A stretch of 64,000 bases of DNA. Origin: Rhodothermus profundi. Lineage in GTDB: Bacteria; Bacteroidota; Rhodothermia; Rhodothermales; Rhodothermaceae. The position numbers and the translations under genes were made by a program. The DNA is taken from positions 1 through 64,000 of the forward strand of contig NZ_FRAU01000003.1 of assembly GCF_900142415.1 (NCBI RefSeq), given 5' to 3'. Shown here in pieces: positions 8,043 through 17,096 of the stretch (within the stretch, counting starts at the first letter, position 1; the number at the start of each line of letters is the position of its first letter). Below the pieces are notes generated by a model. The model searched no databases and was not told where the DNA came from. It was given only the letters and a program-made list of their open reading frames with translations.

Positions 8043-9344
8043 ATGCCGGTAACGGTTGTCATCGGAAGCCAGTGGGGCGACGAAGGAAAAGGCAAGATTG
8101 TCGACCTGCTCAGTCAGGAAGTGGATATTGTCGCCCGCTATCAGGGTGGGGCCAACGCCGGTCATACGATCTGCTGGGGAGATAAAACGTTTGTGTTGCA
8201 CCTGGTGCCCAGTGGCATTTTTCATGAGGGCGTTACCTGCGTGATTGGCAATGGGGTCGTGCTCGACCCGGTGGCATTGCTCGAAGAGATTCGCATGATC
8301 CGCTCCCTGGGATATGAGGTGGAAGGACGCCTGCTCATCTCGCATAACGCCCACCTCATTATGCCCTATCACCGCAAATTAGAAGAAGCGCGCGAGCGCT
8401 TCCGCGATGCCGACGCCATCGGTACAACCAGACGAGGCATCGGTCCGGCCTACATGGACAAGTTCGCCCGCACCGGCATTCGGGTTGTGGACTTGCTCGA
8501 CCGCGACGTGCTGCGTAAAAAGCTCAAGCAGGCCATCGAAGAAAAAAATGCGATCCTGCGGGAAGTCTATAAGGCCGAAGCACTGGATGTCGATGCGATC
8601 ATTGAAGAATATGTCGAGTTCGATAAGCTCATCGATCCCTACGTCACTGATACAGCCGAGTATCTGAACCAGGCGCTGCGAGAGGGTAAACACATTCTGG
8701 CAGAAGGAGCCCAGGGATCGCTGCTTGATGTGGACTTTGGAACGTACCCGTACGTAACCTCCAGCCATCCGACCGTGGGAGGTTGCTGCACAGGGTTAGG
8801 TATTCCTCCAACCGCCATTACGCGCATCATCGGTATTGTGAAAGCATACTGCACCCGGGTAGGAAACGGGCCCTTTCCTACAGAACAGCCCAACGAAGTG
8901 GGAAACCGGCTCCGCGAAATAGGGCATGAGTACGGCGCTACAACTGGACGACCCCGACGCTGCGGCTGGCTCGATCTGGTGGCACTTCGCTATTCGTCTA
9001 TGATTAACGGATTTACGGAGCTGGCTATCACCAAGCTGGACGTGCTAACAGGATTTGAAACGCTCCCGGTTTGCACCCGCTACCGGTACGACGGCAAAAT
9101 CAGCCAGCGTTTCCCCAGTGAAGCGCACACGCTGGAAAAAGTTGAACCTCTCTATGAAGTGCTGCCCGGATGGCAGGAGGATATTCAAGGAGCCAGTCGC
9201 CTGGAAGACCTGCCCGAGGCCGCCCGACAATACCTGGAGTTTATCGCGCGCTTTACAGGCGTAGATATCAGCCTGATCTCCACGGGCCCCAAACGAGAAC
9301 AGACCATCTGGAATGGGCGCGCCGTTATCTCTGCCTCGGTCTGA
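8043..9344 (+). CDS. purA: Adenylosuccinate synthetase
   Basis: PurA joins IMP and aspartate using GTP to form adenylosuccinate, the first committed step to AMP. The 433-residue length is standard. The N-terminal GSQWGDEGKGKIVD P-loop-like motif holds the catalytic Asp and Lys. IMP- and Asp-binding motifs follow: GGANAGHTI, then GTTRRGIGPAYMDKFAR, then TTGRPRRCGWLDLVALRYS. The C-terminus keeps STGPKREQTI. It is preceded by a terminator and followed 38 bases later by an AT-rich methyltransferase gene of different composition, so it is probably its own unit. purM, another purine gene, lies far away at 41 kb. Confidence 0.97.
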   Translation: MPVTVVIGSQWGDEGKGKIVDLLSQEVDIVARYQGGANAGHTICWGDKTFVLHLVPSGIFHEGVTCVIGNGVVLDPVALLEEIRMIRSLGYEVEGRLLISHNAHLIMPYHRKLEEARERFRDADAIGTTRRGIGPAYMDKFARTGIRVVDLLDRDVLRKKLKQAIEEKNAILREVYKAEALDVDAIIEEYVEFDKLIDPYVTDTAEYLNQALREGKHILAEGAQGSLLDVDFGTYPYVTSSHPTVGGCCTGLGIPPTAITRIIGIVKAYCTRVGNGPFPTEQPNEVGNRLREIGHEYGATTGRPRRCGWLDLVALRYSSMINGFTELAITKLDVLTGFETLPVCTRYRYDGKISQRFPSEAHTLEKVEPLYEVLPGWQEDIQGASRLEDLPEAARQYLEFIARFTGVDISLISTGPKREQTIWNGRAVISASV

Positions 9345-9382
9345 ATCGACTGATAAGCCGAAAGGTAAATGCAATCATCCAT

Positions 9383-10072
9383 ATGTTGGCGAGATATATT
9401 CTAATTCTCAAGAAAGTTCTGGGAAGTAAGCTGCCCGCCCGGCAGGAATTGCTGCTACGGATGCCCCAGGGATCCGTTTGCGCTGAAATAGGGGTATATA
9501 AAGGAGATTTTTCAGAAATGATCTTAGAAATTACAAAACCTAAGAAGTTACACCTCATTGATCCGTGGAAGTATCAATCAGAAGCGACGTATAGGCAAGC
9601 ACTATATGGTGGGATCAGTAGAGGACAAGCTGAGATGGATGCTATTTATGATTATGTTTGTAGGAGATTTAGTAAAGCATTGAACGATGGGACAATAGTG
9701 ATTCATAGAATGCCTTCAGAAGCGGCGGTTGATTGCTTCCCTGATAGTTACTTTGACTGGATCTATATAGACGGAAATCATTTATACGAATACGTAAAGA
9801 AGGATCTTGAGTTATATTTTCCAAAAATCAAAGCCGGAGGTTTTATTACTGGTGATGACTATGGAGTAAAAGGATGGTGGAATAATGGAGTACAACAGGC
9901 TGTCGATGAGTTTGTTAAGTATCGGAGATTGAAGCTAGAAGTCTTGGGAAGCCAGTTTATCATATATAAGCCTGAAGCAACAGAGAGAGGAGGGTTAGGG
10001 GATTCTGAAAATATAAAGTCGCAACCGATAGCAGGCGTATCACTACATAGGAAAAGCGTCTGGCGACATTGA
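9383..10072 (+). CDS. Class I SAM-dependent methyltransferase (Methyltransf_24-like), AT-rich
   Basis: The 229-residue frame from ATG 9383 contains a compact Rossmann-type methyltransferase. The cofactor-binding strand is GSVCAEIGVYKGDFSEMI, followed by KKLHLIDPWKY. The later acidic motif YFDWIYIDGNHLYEYVKKD and AGGFITGDDYG fit the family often found in glycan or lipid modification clusters. The frame continues upstream into purA, but those codons are purA read in another frame, so I placed the start after purA. Codons are strikingly A/T-ended (TTA, ATA, GAA, AAA), unlike every neighbour, which suggests recent acquisition. The substrate cannot be inferred. The last 35 residues look unstructured. 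Confidence 0.75.
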   Translation: MLARYILILKKVLGSKLPARQELLLRMPQGSVCAEIGVYKGDFSEMILEITKPKKLHLIDPWKYQSEATYRQALYGGISRGQAEMDAIYDYVCRRFSKALNDGTIVIHRMPSEAAVDCFPDSYFDWIYIDGNHLYEYVKKDLELYFPKIKAGGFITGDDYGVKGWWNNGVQQAVDEFVKYRRLKLEVLGSQFIIYKPEATERGGLGDSENIKSQPIAGVSLHRKSVWRH

Positions 10073-10075
10073 TCC

Positions 10076-10663
10076 ATGACTTTGCTGGAGATTCTATTGT
10101 TGCTCATCATTGCGTATGGACTGCTAGCCAACGCGCGGCGAAAACAGCCGGCTAAACCGCAACCAGAGCGTACAACGCCCTCAAAACGAAACCAGGCGCT
10201 CGACGAAGCGCTGCGAGAAATTGGGGAGGCAGAAAGACATATAACTGACCAGTTATATAGTGAGCTCGACGAAGCGTTGCGCGAAATTCGCGAAGCGCTG
10301 GGCATGCGCTGGCCTGAGCCGGAACAGCGGCAGGCGCCGCTACCAGAGAAGACCGAAACAGAGTTCCGCAGTCTGGAGCAACCCCCGGGGCCGGAGTTTT
10401 ATTCCCTGGAAGACACACCGCCCGATACGCGTGCGCAGAAGCAGGCAACACTGCACGACCATACAACCGCACTGGATCGGCCGCTGGGCAACGAAGCCGA
10501 ACAACAGGCCATGCCAACCAGGCAGGCGCAGCTATGGCTTCGGCGGCTTCGGCACCGCAAAGGCGTCCAGGAGGCAATGGTACTGGCTGAACTGCTGGGA
10601 CCACCCCGGGCGCGCAGCCCCTGGCAGCCACGCCTCAGCTCAAATGAAATCCGACGCAGTTGA
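10076..10663 (+). CDS. Small membrane-anchored hypothetical protein
   Basis: This 195-residue protein starts 3 bases after the methyltransferase stop. Residues 2-18 (TLLEILLLLIIAYGLLA) form one membrane helix. The cytoplasmic or periplasmic part has two similar acidic helices (LDEALREIGEA and LDEALREIREA) around residues 43-75, then a Pro/Glu-rich linker. The C-terminal block RKGVQEAMVLAELLGPPRAR resembles, from memory, a short tail found on other small Bacteroidota membrane proteins. The function is unknown. Its 3' end overlaps the convergent gene at 10640-11134 by 24 bases. Base composition returns to the GC-rich norm here. Confidence 0.6.
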   Translation: MTLLEILLLLIIAYGLLANARRKQPAKPQPERTTPSKRNQALDEALREIGEAERHITDQLYSELDEALREIREALGMRWPEPEQRQAPLPEKTETEFRSLEQPPGPEFYSLEDTPPDTRAQKQATLHDHTTALDRPLGNEAEQQAMPTRQAQLWLRRLRHRKGVQEAMVLAELLGPPRARSPWQPRLSSNEIRRS

Positions 10664-11134
10664 GTCGTCCTGGTAGGCCGACCCCTTCTTGAAAACAGCA
10701 GCACCGAGGACACCACCTATCAATCCAAGCACCGCATACACTGTTACAATGAGCAGATAGCCCAGGATCTGGAACAGGCTATGCTGCGCAACAGCGGGGA
10801 TGTCACGATCCATGCGCACCGATGAAAGATCTGGGAGCAAGCCAGCCAGGCTTAAAAGATGAGATAGACCACTGCCCACGAGGGTTGCTACAGCTCCTGC
10901 CCAAAAGCCCATCATGGCTCCCTGACCCCCTGAGATCGTCGTCTGGTACGTGCTTGTGTAGTGCCAGACGGCCAGCAGGCCAGCGCCCGTGCTTACCAGA
11001 CATCCCACGTAGCTGAGTGGCACGGCCATAAACGATCGCTGGAGTACAAAGTGCATGACAAGAGCTCCTAGAAGCGTATTGGCAACAGCTATAACCGCAC
11101 CACCCAGGAGAATGGAGGGAAGCTGTTTAGGCAT
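10640..11134 (-). CDS. Four-helix integral membrane protein of unknown function
   Basis: The protein has 164 residues with four predicted membrane helices: about 8-31, 37-60, 72-98 and 122-150. A short hydrophilic loop with RMDRDIP lies between helices 3 and 4. The layout is reminiscent of the DUF4199-type four-helix proteins of Bacteroidota, but I see no diagnostic motif. The last 24 bases are shared tail-to-tail with the plus-strand gene ending at 10663. No strong ribosome-binding sequence precedes the ATG at 11134. It probably forms its own transcript. Confidence 0.6.
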   Translation of the reverse strand: MPKQLPSILLGGAVIAVANTLLGALVMHFVLQRSFMAVPLSYVGCLVSTGAGLLAVWHYTSTYQTTISGGQGAMMGFWAGAVATLVGSGLSHLLSLAGLLPDLSSVRMDRDIPAVAQHSLFQILGYLLIVTVYAVLGLIGGVLGAAVFKKGSAYQDDSTASDFI

Positions 11135-11243
11135 GAGGCAAGCCTGTTTTAACGCAACGCTGATAAGATAAAAGATCTACCCTTCAAGTCCCCATCATCC
11201 TGGCCTGCGCCTACGCCAAACGAGCTGTTTCTGGAACGGCAGG

Positions 11244-11273
11244 AAGGGCCGCCGACAGATGTCGGCGGCCCTT
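11244..11273 (-). terminator. Long perfect hairpin downstream of ppdK
   Basis: AAGGGCCGCCGACA (11244-11257) pairs with TGTCGGCGGCCCTT (11260-11273), 14 bp with a minimal loop, about 20 bases after the ppdK stop. There is no T tract on either side, so it may act as a transcript-end stabiliser or bidirectional terminator. Confidence 0.6.
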
Positions 11274-11293
11274 ACCTGGAGTCGGGGAATCAA

Positions 11294-13978
11294 CTAGGAG
11301 CTAGCTGCTTCTGCTGCAACGGCTTCCCTGGCTTTACGTGCTTCTGCCCGCAGATGCGCCTGGGCCGCTGCCAGTCGCGCAATCGGCACCCGGAAAGGCG
11401 AGCACGAGACGTAATCCAGCCCGACTTCGTAGCAGAAAGCTACCGAGGCCGGATCCCCGCCATGTTCACCGCAGATGCCCACCTTCAGCGAAGGCCGCGC
11501 AGCCCGGCCACGCTCAGTTCCCAGGCGGACCAGTTGCCCGACGCCTTCCTGGTCGAGCGTCTGGAACGGATCGTCCTTCAGAATCTTGTGCTCAATGTAA
11601 TAAGGCAGGAATTTGCCCGCATCATCCCGGCTGTAGCCGAAAGTAAGCTGCGTCAGATCGTTCGTTCCAAACGAGAAGAATTCTGCCACCTCAGCAATCT
11701 GGTCGGCCACCAGCGCGGCCCGTGGTACTTCGATCATAGTACCTACCAGGTACTCGACCCGCTCCCCCTTTTCCTGGAAGACCTGTTCGGCGGTTTCTTC
11801 AATGACCCGACGCTGGTGCTCCAGTTCTTCACGGGTGCCTACCAGCGGCACCATGATCTCGGGATACACTTCGACCCCTTCCTGCTTGAGCTCAACAGCC
11901 GCTTCTAAGATGGCCCGCGTCTGCATTTCGGTAATTTCCGGATAGGTGATGCCCAGGCGGCAACCGCGATGGCCCAGCATCGGATTGAATTCCTTCAAAG
12001 CCTCGACCTTGGCCCGGACGGTTTCGACCGGAATGCCCAGCGCTTCGGCCAGCTCCTGCTGTTCTTTTTCGTCGTGGGGCAAGAATTCGTGCAACGGCGG
12101 GTCCAGCAGACGGATTGTCACGGGTTTGCCAGCCATCGCACGAAAGATGCCCCGGAAGTCTTCCTTCTGATAGGGCAGGAGCTTGGCCAGGGCCGCCTTG
12201 CGTTCTTCCAGCGTCGAAGCCAGAATCATCTCCCGCATCGCCAGGATGCGGTCGCCCTCGAAGAACATATGTTCGGTGCGGCACAGGCCGATGCCTTCGG
12301 CTCCGAACTCTACCGCCTTGCGGGCATCCTGCGGCGTGTCGGCGTTTGTGCGCACGCCCAGGGTGCGGAACGCATCGACCCACTCCATGAACCGTGCAAA
12401 ATCACCCGAAAGCGAGGGGGCCTCCAATTCCTCTTTGCCCAGGATGACTTCGCCGGTTGATCCGTTAATTGAAATCCAGTCGCCCTCCTTGACGACCACG
12501 TCGCCTGCGCGAAACGTCTTTGTCTGATAGTCAATCACAATGTCACCGCAACCTGCTACGCAGGGCTTCCCCCAACCACGGGCTACCACGGCCGCGTGCG
12601 AGGTCATGCCGCCGCGCGAGGTCAGGATTCCTTCGGCGGCGTGCATGCCTCCGACGTCTTCTGGACTGGTCTCCACCCGCACCAGAATTACCTGCTTGCC
12701 CTGCTCCTTCCAGGCCTCAGCGTCTTCGGCTGTAAAAACAACCTGCCCGACAGCAGCACCGGGAGAAGCCGGCAATCCACGTCCAATCACACGGTCCTTA
12801 TAGGCCTGCTCGTTCTTAAAGCGCGGATGCAGAAGCTGGTCCAGATGCTCGGGATCTACCAGGTCCCGCACGGCCGTCTTTTTGTCAACCAGCCCCTCAT
12901 CGACCATATCAACCGCAATCTTAATGGCCGCCACGCCCGTCCGCTTGCCGTTACGCGTCTGTAGAATAAACAGCCGCCCCTCCTGCACCGTAAACTCGAT
13001 ATCCTGCATATTTTTGTAATGCCGCTCAAGCAGACGAGCCAGCCGCAACAGCTCATCATAAACTTCCGGCATCAATTGCTTCAGTTCGGCAATGCTTCTG
13101 GGCGTGCGGATGCCGGCCACCACATCCTCTCCCTGAGCATTGATCAGAAACTCACCGTAGAGTTCGTTTTCTCCAGTGGCCGGATTACGGGTAAAGCACA
13201 CGCCCGTCCCACTCCGCTCGCCCATGTTTCCGAAGACCATCGCCTGCACATTGACGGCCGTGCCCAGCAGGCCCCGAATTTTGTGGATCTGGCGATATTT
13301 AACGGCCCGTTCGCTATTCCATGACGCAAAGACGGCATTGATAGCTTTGTAGAGCTGCTCGTATGGATCCTCAGGGAAGAGCGAACCGGTGTGCTGGCGA
13401 TAGACCTCTTTGTAGCGCCGGACCAGCTCCTTCAGCGCGTCGGCGTCCAGCTCGGTATCTTCCTGAACCCCCTTTTCCTTTTTCAGGGCATCAAGGACCT
13501 CTTCAAAATAATCATGCTTGACGCCCATCACCACGTCTCCGAACATGTCAATGAAGCGGCGATAGGCGTCGTAAGCAAAACGCTCGTTGTTGGTGCGCCG
13601 GGCAAGCCCTTCAACGACCTGGTCGTTGATGCCCAGGTTCAATACCGTATCCATCATGCCCGGCATAGAAATGGCCGCGCCACTGCGCACCGAAACCAGC
13701 AAGGGATTCGCTGGATCCCCAAAGCGCGCGTTCATGAGCTGTTCAATGTGCCGGACGCCTTCGCGCACCTGTGCCTCTAAGCCCTCCGGCCACTTGCCTG
13801 CATGCGCGTGATAGTAAGCGCAGGCTTCGGTCGTGATCGTAAAACCCGGTGGGACCGGCAGGCCAATGGCGCTCATCTCCGCAAGGTTTGCGCCCTTGCC
13901 TCCCAGCAGATCGCGCATGTCTTTGTTACCTTCTGCCTGCCCACCGCCAAAGCGGTACACGTATTTTTTTGTGTCCAT
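11294..13978 (-). CDS. ppdK: Pyruvate, phosphate dikinase
   Basis: PPDK interconverts pyruvate, ATP and phosphate with PEP, AMP and pyrophosphate, serving glycolysis or gluconeogenesis depending on direction. The 894-residue product has an N-terminal ATP-grasp domain opening with [19 protein letters not shown]. The phosphohistidine swivel domain has its catalytic His in [15 protein letters not shown] near residue 460. The C-terminal TIM-barrel has the catalytic Cys in [13 protein letters not shown] near residue 836. The start ATG (13978) is followed by the family sequence [10 protein letters not shown]. The gene stands alone: a long hairpin follows it, and about 250 bases separate it from the divergent Dps-like gene. 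Confidence 0.97.
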   Translation of the reverse strand: MDTKKYVYRFGGGQAEGNKDMRDLLGGKGANLAEMSAIGLPVPPGFTITTEACAYYHAHAGKWPEGLEAQVREGVRHIEQLMNARFGDPANPLLVSVRSGAAISMPGMMDTVLNLGINDQVVEGLARRTNNERFAYDAYRRFIDMFGDVVMGVKHDYFEEVLDALKKEKGVQEDTELDADALKELVRRYKEVYRQHTGSLFPEDPYEQLYKAINAVFASWNSERAVKYRQIHKIRGLLGTAVNVQAMVFGNMGERSGTGVCFTRNPATGENELYGEFLINAQGEDVVAGIRTPRSIAELKQLMPEVYDELLRLARLLERHYKNMQDIEFTVQEGRLFILQTRNGKRTGVAAIKIAVDMVDEGLVDKKTAVRDLVDPEHLDQLLHPRFKNEQAYKDRVIGRGLPASPGAAVGQVVFTAEDAEAWKEQGKQVILVRVETSPEDVGGMHAAEGILTSRGGMTSHAAVVARGWGKPCVAGCGDIVIDYQTKTFRAGDVVVKEGDWISINGSTGEVILGKEELEAPSLSGDFARFMEWVDAFRTLGVRTNADTPQDARKAVEFGAEGIGLCRTEHMFFEGDRILAMREMILASTLEERKAALAKLLPYQKEDFRGIFRAMAGKPVTIRLLDPPLHEFLPHDEKEQQELAEALGIPVETVRAKVEALKEFNPMLGHRGCRLGITYPEITEMQTRAILEAAVELKQEGVEVYPEIMVPLVGTREELEHQRRVIEETAEQVFQEKGERVEYLVGTMIEVPRAALVADQIAEVAEFFSFGTNDLTQLTFGYSRDDAGKFLPYYIEHKILKDDPFQTLDQEGVGQLVRLGTERGRAARPSLKVGICGEHGGDPASVAFCYEVGLDYVSCSPFRVPIARLAAAQAHLRAEARKAREAVAAEAASS

Positions 13979-14126
13979 GGGACCCCCTCGTGAAAGCGTT
14001 GGGTGTTCCAGAATTTAAAAACGGTTTCGCCCAGGCAACTTTTCGCCATAAGATAGACTTCTAACGCCTGTTGTCAACGGGGGCCTGGGCCATCAACCAG
14101 AATGCCTCCTATAGAGAAAGGGCTTA

Positions 14127-14192
14127 TAACATGTTGTTTTTGCAAGACAAAGTGAATTGGATGAGTCGGGAAGGCGCTGAAGTAACATGTTA
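14127..14192 (+). promoter_or_regulatory. Two TAACATGTT palindromic sites upstream of the Dps-like gene
   Basis: A perfect 10-base palindrome TAACATGTTA lies at 14183-14192 and a near-identical TAACATGTTG at 14127-14136, 56 bases apart. Both lie in the 248-base divergent gap between ppdK and the Dps-like gene, the second 35 bases before the latter's ATG. The repetition and placement suggest an operator for a dimeric regulator. Which regulator binds, and which gene it controls, is not visible. Confidence 0.4.
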
Positions 14193-14226
14193 AAACCATT
14201 AAATTCTCACAAACACAAGGGGGCTC

Positions 14227-14778
14227 ATGCAAGGTGTTGAAAAATTGCCGCAGGTTTTTAAAGAGCCTGAGCGGCCACGTACGGCGGTGTATCCCAATGC
14301 CATAGGTCTGCCCCGGCCGGTCGTTGAGCAACTGCTACCGCATCTGGATGCGTTCCTGGCCTCGCTCTGGATACTCTATCATCAGTACCACAAGCACGCC
14401 TGGCTGACTACAGGAACGACCTATGCATCACTGGCGCCTTTCTTTCAGACCTGCTATGAACAGGTGCACGAAAGTCTGGACCGGGTTGCAGCGCGCGTGA
14501 CATTGCTGGGCGGGGTGCCTACCTGTCATCCAGAAGAACTGGTGAAACGGTCGTTCCTGACCCATGAGCCTGAAGGCGCCTATGCTGTGGTGACAATGCT
14601 GCAACACGACCTGCGTGCTGAGCGGGAGCTGTGCATCCAGCTTCGCGGCAGCATTGCGCTTGCATGGGAATTGAACGAACACGGCACGCGCCGATTGCTG
14701 GAGGAGGTGTTGCTGGGCGCCGAAACGCGAGCAATGCAGCTAGCACGCTTTCTGAAAGACGAGGCACTAACCGAATGA
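14227..14778 (+). CDS. Dps/ferritin-like protein with degenerate ferroxidase ligands
   Basis: The 183-residue all-helical product aligns with Dps-type miniferritins. The stretch around residues 51-97 follows the Dps pattern: an aromatic/His helix, W-L-T-T-G in place of W-Y-V-K-G, a Phe-rich segment, then SLDRVAARVTLLGGVP in place of the D-x-I-A-E-R block. Dps proteins bind DNA and store iron oxidised at the dimer interface. Here three of the four usual ligands look changed: the His before Trp59 is Ala58 (with His57 beside it), the LH position is Leu69-Ala70, and the Glu of AER is Ala89. Asp85 is kept. Iron oxidation may therefore be lost or altered. The stop overlaps the next gene's start (ATGA), implying co-translation with glycerate kinase. 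Confidence 0.72.
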   Translation: MQGVEKLPQVFKEPERPRTAVYPNAIGLPRPVVEQLLPHLDAFLASLWILYHQYHKHAWLTTGTTYASLAPFFQTCYEQVHESLDRVAARVTLLGGVPTCHPEELVKRSFLTHEPEGAYAVVTMLQHDLRAERELCIQLRGSIALAWELNEHGTRRLLEEVLLGAETRAMQLARFLKDEALTE

Positions 14779-16103
14779 ATCGAACCATGCCCTATCAGGA
14801 CGGCGTGGCCGATGCGCAGGCCATTTTTCGAGCGGCCGTGCGGGGCGCGCAGGCCGACGTGCTGCTGACGCAGACGCCGTGGACGACCTGGACGCCGCAG
14901 AGGCTGGACCGCTACCGACGCATCGTGGTGGTCGGGATGGGCAAAGCCGCAATGGCGATGGCCGGTATGGTCGAACAACAACTAACCGAACGCATCGGCG
15001 AAGGCCTCGTGGTGGTTCCACACGGCTATGCGCAGGCGCCGCTCCCGCATGGTCCCGCTCCACAGCGCATTCCGGTAATGGAAGCCGGGCACCCCGTACC
15101 CGACAAGCACAGCGTGCAGGCAGCCCGGCGCATTCTGGAACTGGCCGCAGGCTGCACCGAAGACGATCTCTTGCTGGTGCTTATCTCGGGCGGTGGCTCG
15201 GCACTCTGCACGGATTTTGAACCGCCCGTGACGCTTGCCGACGCGCAGCATACGTTCCGGCTGCTGCTTGAAAGCGGAGCGGATATCTACCAGATGAACA
15301 CGGTGCGGAAGCACCTGTCCCGCATCGGAGGCGGACGGCTGGCGCAGGCTGCTGCACCGGCCGACGTGCTGGCCCTGGTGATTTCGGACGTGGTCGGCGA
15401 TGATCTGTCGGTCATTGCCAGTGGACCGACCGTGCCGGATCCCACCACGTTTGCCGAAGCCATTGCCGTGCTGCGCCGTTTCGGGCTCTGGCATCGGGTG
15501 CCGGCATCGGTGCGCACGCGTCTGGAAGCTGGTGTTACGGATCCATCCCTGGAGACGCCCAAGCCGGCCGATCCACGCTTTGCCCGGGTCGTAACCCGTC
15601 TGATCGGTACCAACCGCCGGGCGCTGGAGGCAGCTGCCGACGAGGCGCGACAGCGCGGCTACTCGGTACGGATTGTCACCGACCGCCTGACCGGCGAAGC
15701 CCGTGAGGTGGCACCGCAGCTGGTAGCAGCGCTCCGGGACGTGCGCGAAAATCGACCTGTATGCTTGCTCTGGGGTGGGGAGACAACCGTCACTGTGCGG
15801 GGCCGGGGCAGGGGCGGACGCAATCAGGAGCTAGCACTGGCCGCTGCCCTGGCTATGGAAGGCTGGGAGGCGTCGGCCGTGCTGCTCAGCGGAGGCACCG
15901 ACGGACGAGACGGCCCTACCGATGCAGCAGGCGCCTGGACAACACCAGACACAGCGTCCCGTGCCCGCTCGTGCGGCCTGGATCCCCAGGCCTACCTGGA
16001 GGACAATAATGCGTACGCCTTTTTCGAAGCGCTCGAGCAGCTCCTCTTCACAGGGCCTACGCATACAAACGTCATGGATGTGCAGGTCGGGCTGCGACGC
16101 TAA
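14775..16103 (+). CDS. Glycerate 2-kinase, MOFRL family
   Basis: The enzyme phosphorylates D-glycerate to 2-phosphoglycerate, feeding lower glycolysis. I chose the ATG at 14775, which overlaps the upstream stop as ATGA, giving 442 residues, close to the family length. An in-frame start at 14631 lies inside the previous gene and is rejected. The N-terminal domain contains VVVGMGKAAMAMAGMV (about residue 50) and the substrate/nucleotide region LLLVLISGGGSALC. The C-terminal MOFRL domain contains WGGETTVTVRGRGRGGRNQE and SGGTDGRDGPTDAAGAW. Coupling with a Dps-like gene is unexpected and may only reflect compact genome packing. Confidence 0.92.
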   Translation: MNRTMPYQDGVADAQAIFRAAVRGAQADVLLTQTPWTTWTPQRLDRYRRIVVVGMGKAAMAMAGMVEQQLTERIGEGLVVVPHGYAQAPLPHGPAPQRIPVMEAGHPVPDKHSVQAARRILELAAGCTEDDLLLVLISGGGSALCTDFEPPVTLADAQHTFRLLLESGADIYQMNTVRKHLSRIGGGRLAQAAAPADVLALVISDVVGDDLSVIASGPTVPDPTTFAEAIAVLRRFGLWHRVPASVRTRLEAGVTDPSLETPKPADPRFARVVTRLIGTNRRALEAAADEARQRGYSVRIVTDRLTGEAREVAPQLVAALRDVRENRPVCLLWGGETTVTVRGRGRGGRNQELALAAALAMEGWEASAVLLSGGTDGRDGPTDAAGAWTTPDTASRARSCGLDPQAYLEDNNAYAFFEALEQLLFTGPTHTNVMDVQVGLRR

Positions 16104-16545
16104 CGAGACGTAAGAGAAGCGTAGCGTGTCTGGTGCACATACCAGCGCGCCGAACCGCCAGAGACAACCTAAGTGTGCCCGTTATCCCCACCCGACGCAC
16201 CAGCGCCCGGTTGCGCCTCAGCAACGCATCGATCGACATCTTCCATTCCTACAGACACCGCGCCATTGTCTCTTGCTTCCCCACCGGCCGATCATCGCGC
16301 AGGCGTTCGAGATCCAGCCGCTGCGCTTCCCGCAACCGCCGATGTGTCATTTCGAACCAGCCCTGCTGCGCCGCCCAGAGGGCTATGCGGGCTGCCCCCG
16401 ACGAATAAAAGGCGCCCAAAGGGTAGAACCAGCGGCGTGGTTCGCCCTACTGGAAAGGCGGCCAGAGCGTGTTGGACAGGGGCCGGTGGCCCTGCCAGGG
16501 GTTGGGGCAGGCTGGAGGCTACGAGCCGGTAGCAGCCAGCGGCAT
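16104..16545. other. 442-base gap with possible decayed minus-strand gene
   Basis: No complete gene is convincing here. On the minus strand a protein-like stretch begins near 16375 (QGWFEMTHRRLREAQRLD), reaches a stop, then continues in another frame as SIDALLRRNRALVRRVG near 16200. This looks like a short helical gene broken by a frameshift or stop. The overlapping plus-strand frame is Pro/Arg/His-rich and looks like a shadow. Confidence 0.3.
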
Positions 16546-17091
16546 TTATCCGGCAAACAGCCATTGTACCAGATAAATGGCCATAAGCATGGCGGTAACG
16601 TCGGCAATGAGTCCAGCCGGGACGGCGTGGCGCGTCCGTGAAATCCCCACGGCGCCGAAGTACACGACCAGTACGTAAAACGTGGTCTCGGTCGAGCCAA
16701 ACATCACGGCAGCAATCTTGACAATGATCGAATCTTCCCCGTACTGGCGAATCAGATCAAGCACTACCGCGGCCGAGCCAGAGCCGGTCAGCGGACGAAG
16801 GATGGCCATGGGCAGCACTTCGGGTGGAATGCGCAGGGGACTCAGCACGGGACGAAGTAGCTCGATCATGAAGTCCATGGCGCCCGAAGCCCGAAACATG
16901 CCAATGGCAAACAGGATCGCTACCAGGTAGGGAATGATGCGCACGGCCACATCAAACCCTTCGCGGGCGCCTTCGACAAAGGCCTCGTAAACCGGCACAC
17001 GTCGGAGCAGGCCATAAAGTGGGAAGCCGACAATCAGCAACGGTAGCACCAGCAGCGACAGCGTCTCGATCAGGGTGCGGAAGGTCTCCAT
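16546..17091 (-). CDS. spmB: SpmB-type nucleoside-recognition (Gate) membrane protein
   Basis: The 181-residue protein has about five membrane helices and the SpmB signature segments EGAREGFDVAVRIIPYLVAI and RPLTGSGSAAVV, ending with SRTRHAVPAGLIADV. SpmA and SpmB affect spore core maturation in Bacillus, but the pair is widespread in non-sporulating Bacteroidota, where its role is unclear. Membership in the Gate-domain family suggests transport. It lies 5 bases downstream of spmA in the same direction, so the two are translated from one transcript. Confidence 0.87.
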   Translation of the reverse strand: METFRTLIETLSLLVLPLLIVGFPLYGLLRRVPVYEAFVEGAREGFDVAVRIIPYLVAILFAIGMFRASGAMDFMIELLRPVLSPLRIPPEVLPMAILRPLTGSGSAAVVLDLIRQYGEDSIIVKIAAVMFGSTETTFYVLVVYFGAVGISRTRHAVPAGLIADVTAMLMAIYLVQWLFAG

Positions 17092-17096
17092 TGGAT

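Noticed and set aside
9170-9382. Upstream extension of the AT-rich methyltransferase
   Set aside because: It is purA sequence in another frame; composition changes to AT-rich only after about 9360.
14631-14774. Upstream start for glycerate kinase
   Set aside because: The extra 48 codons lie within the Dps-like gene and have no family match; the ATGA-overlap start at 14775 fits the family length.
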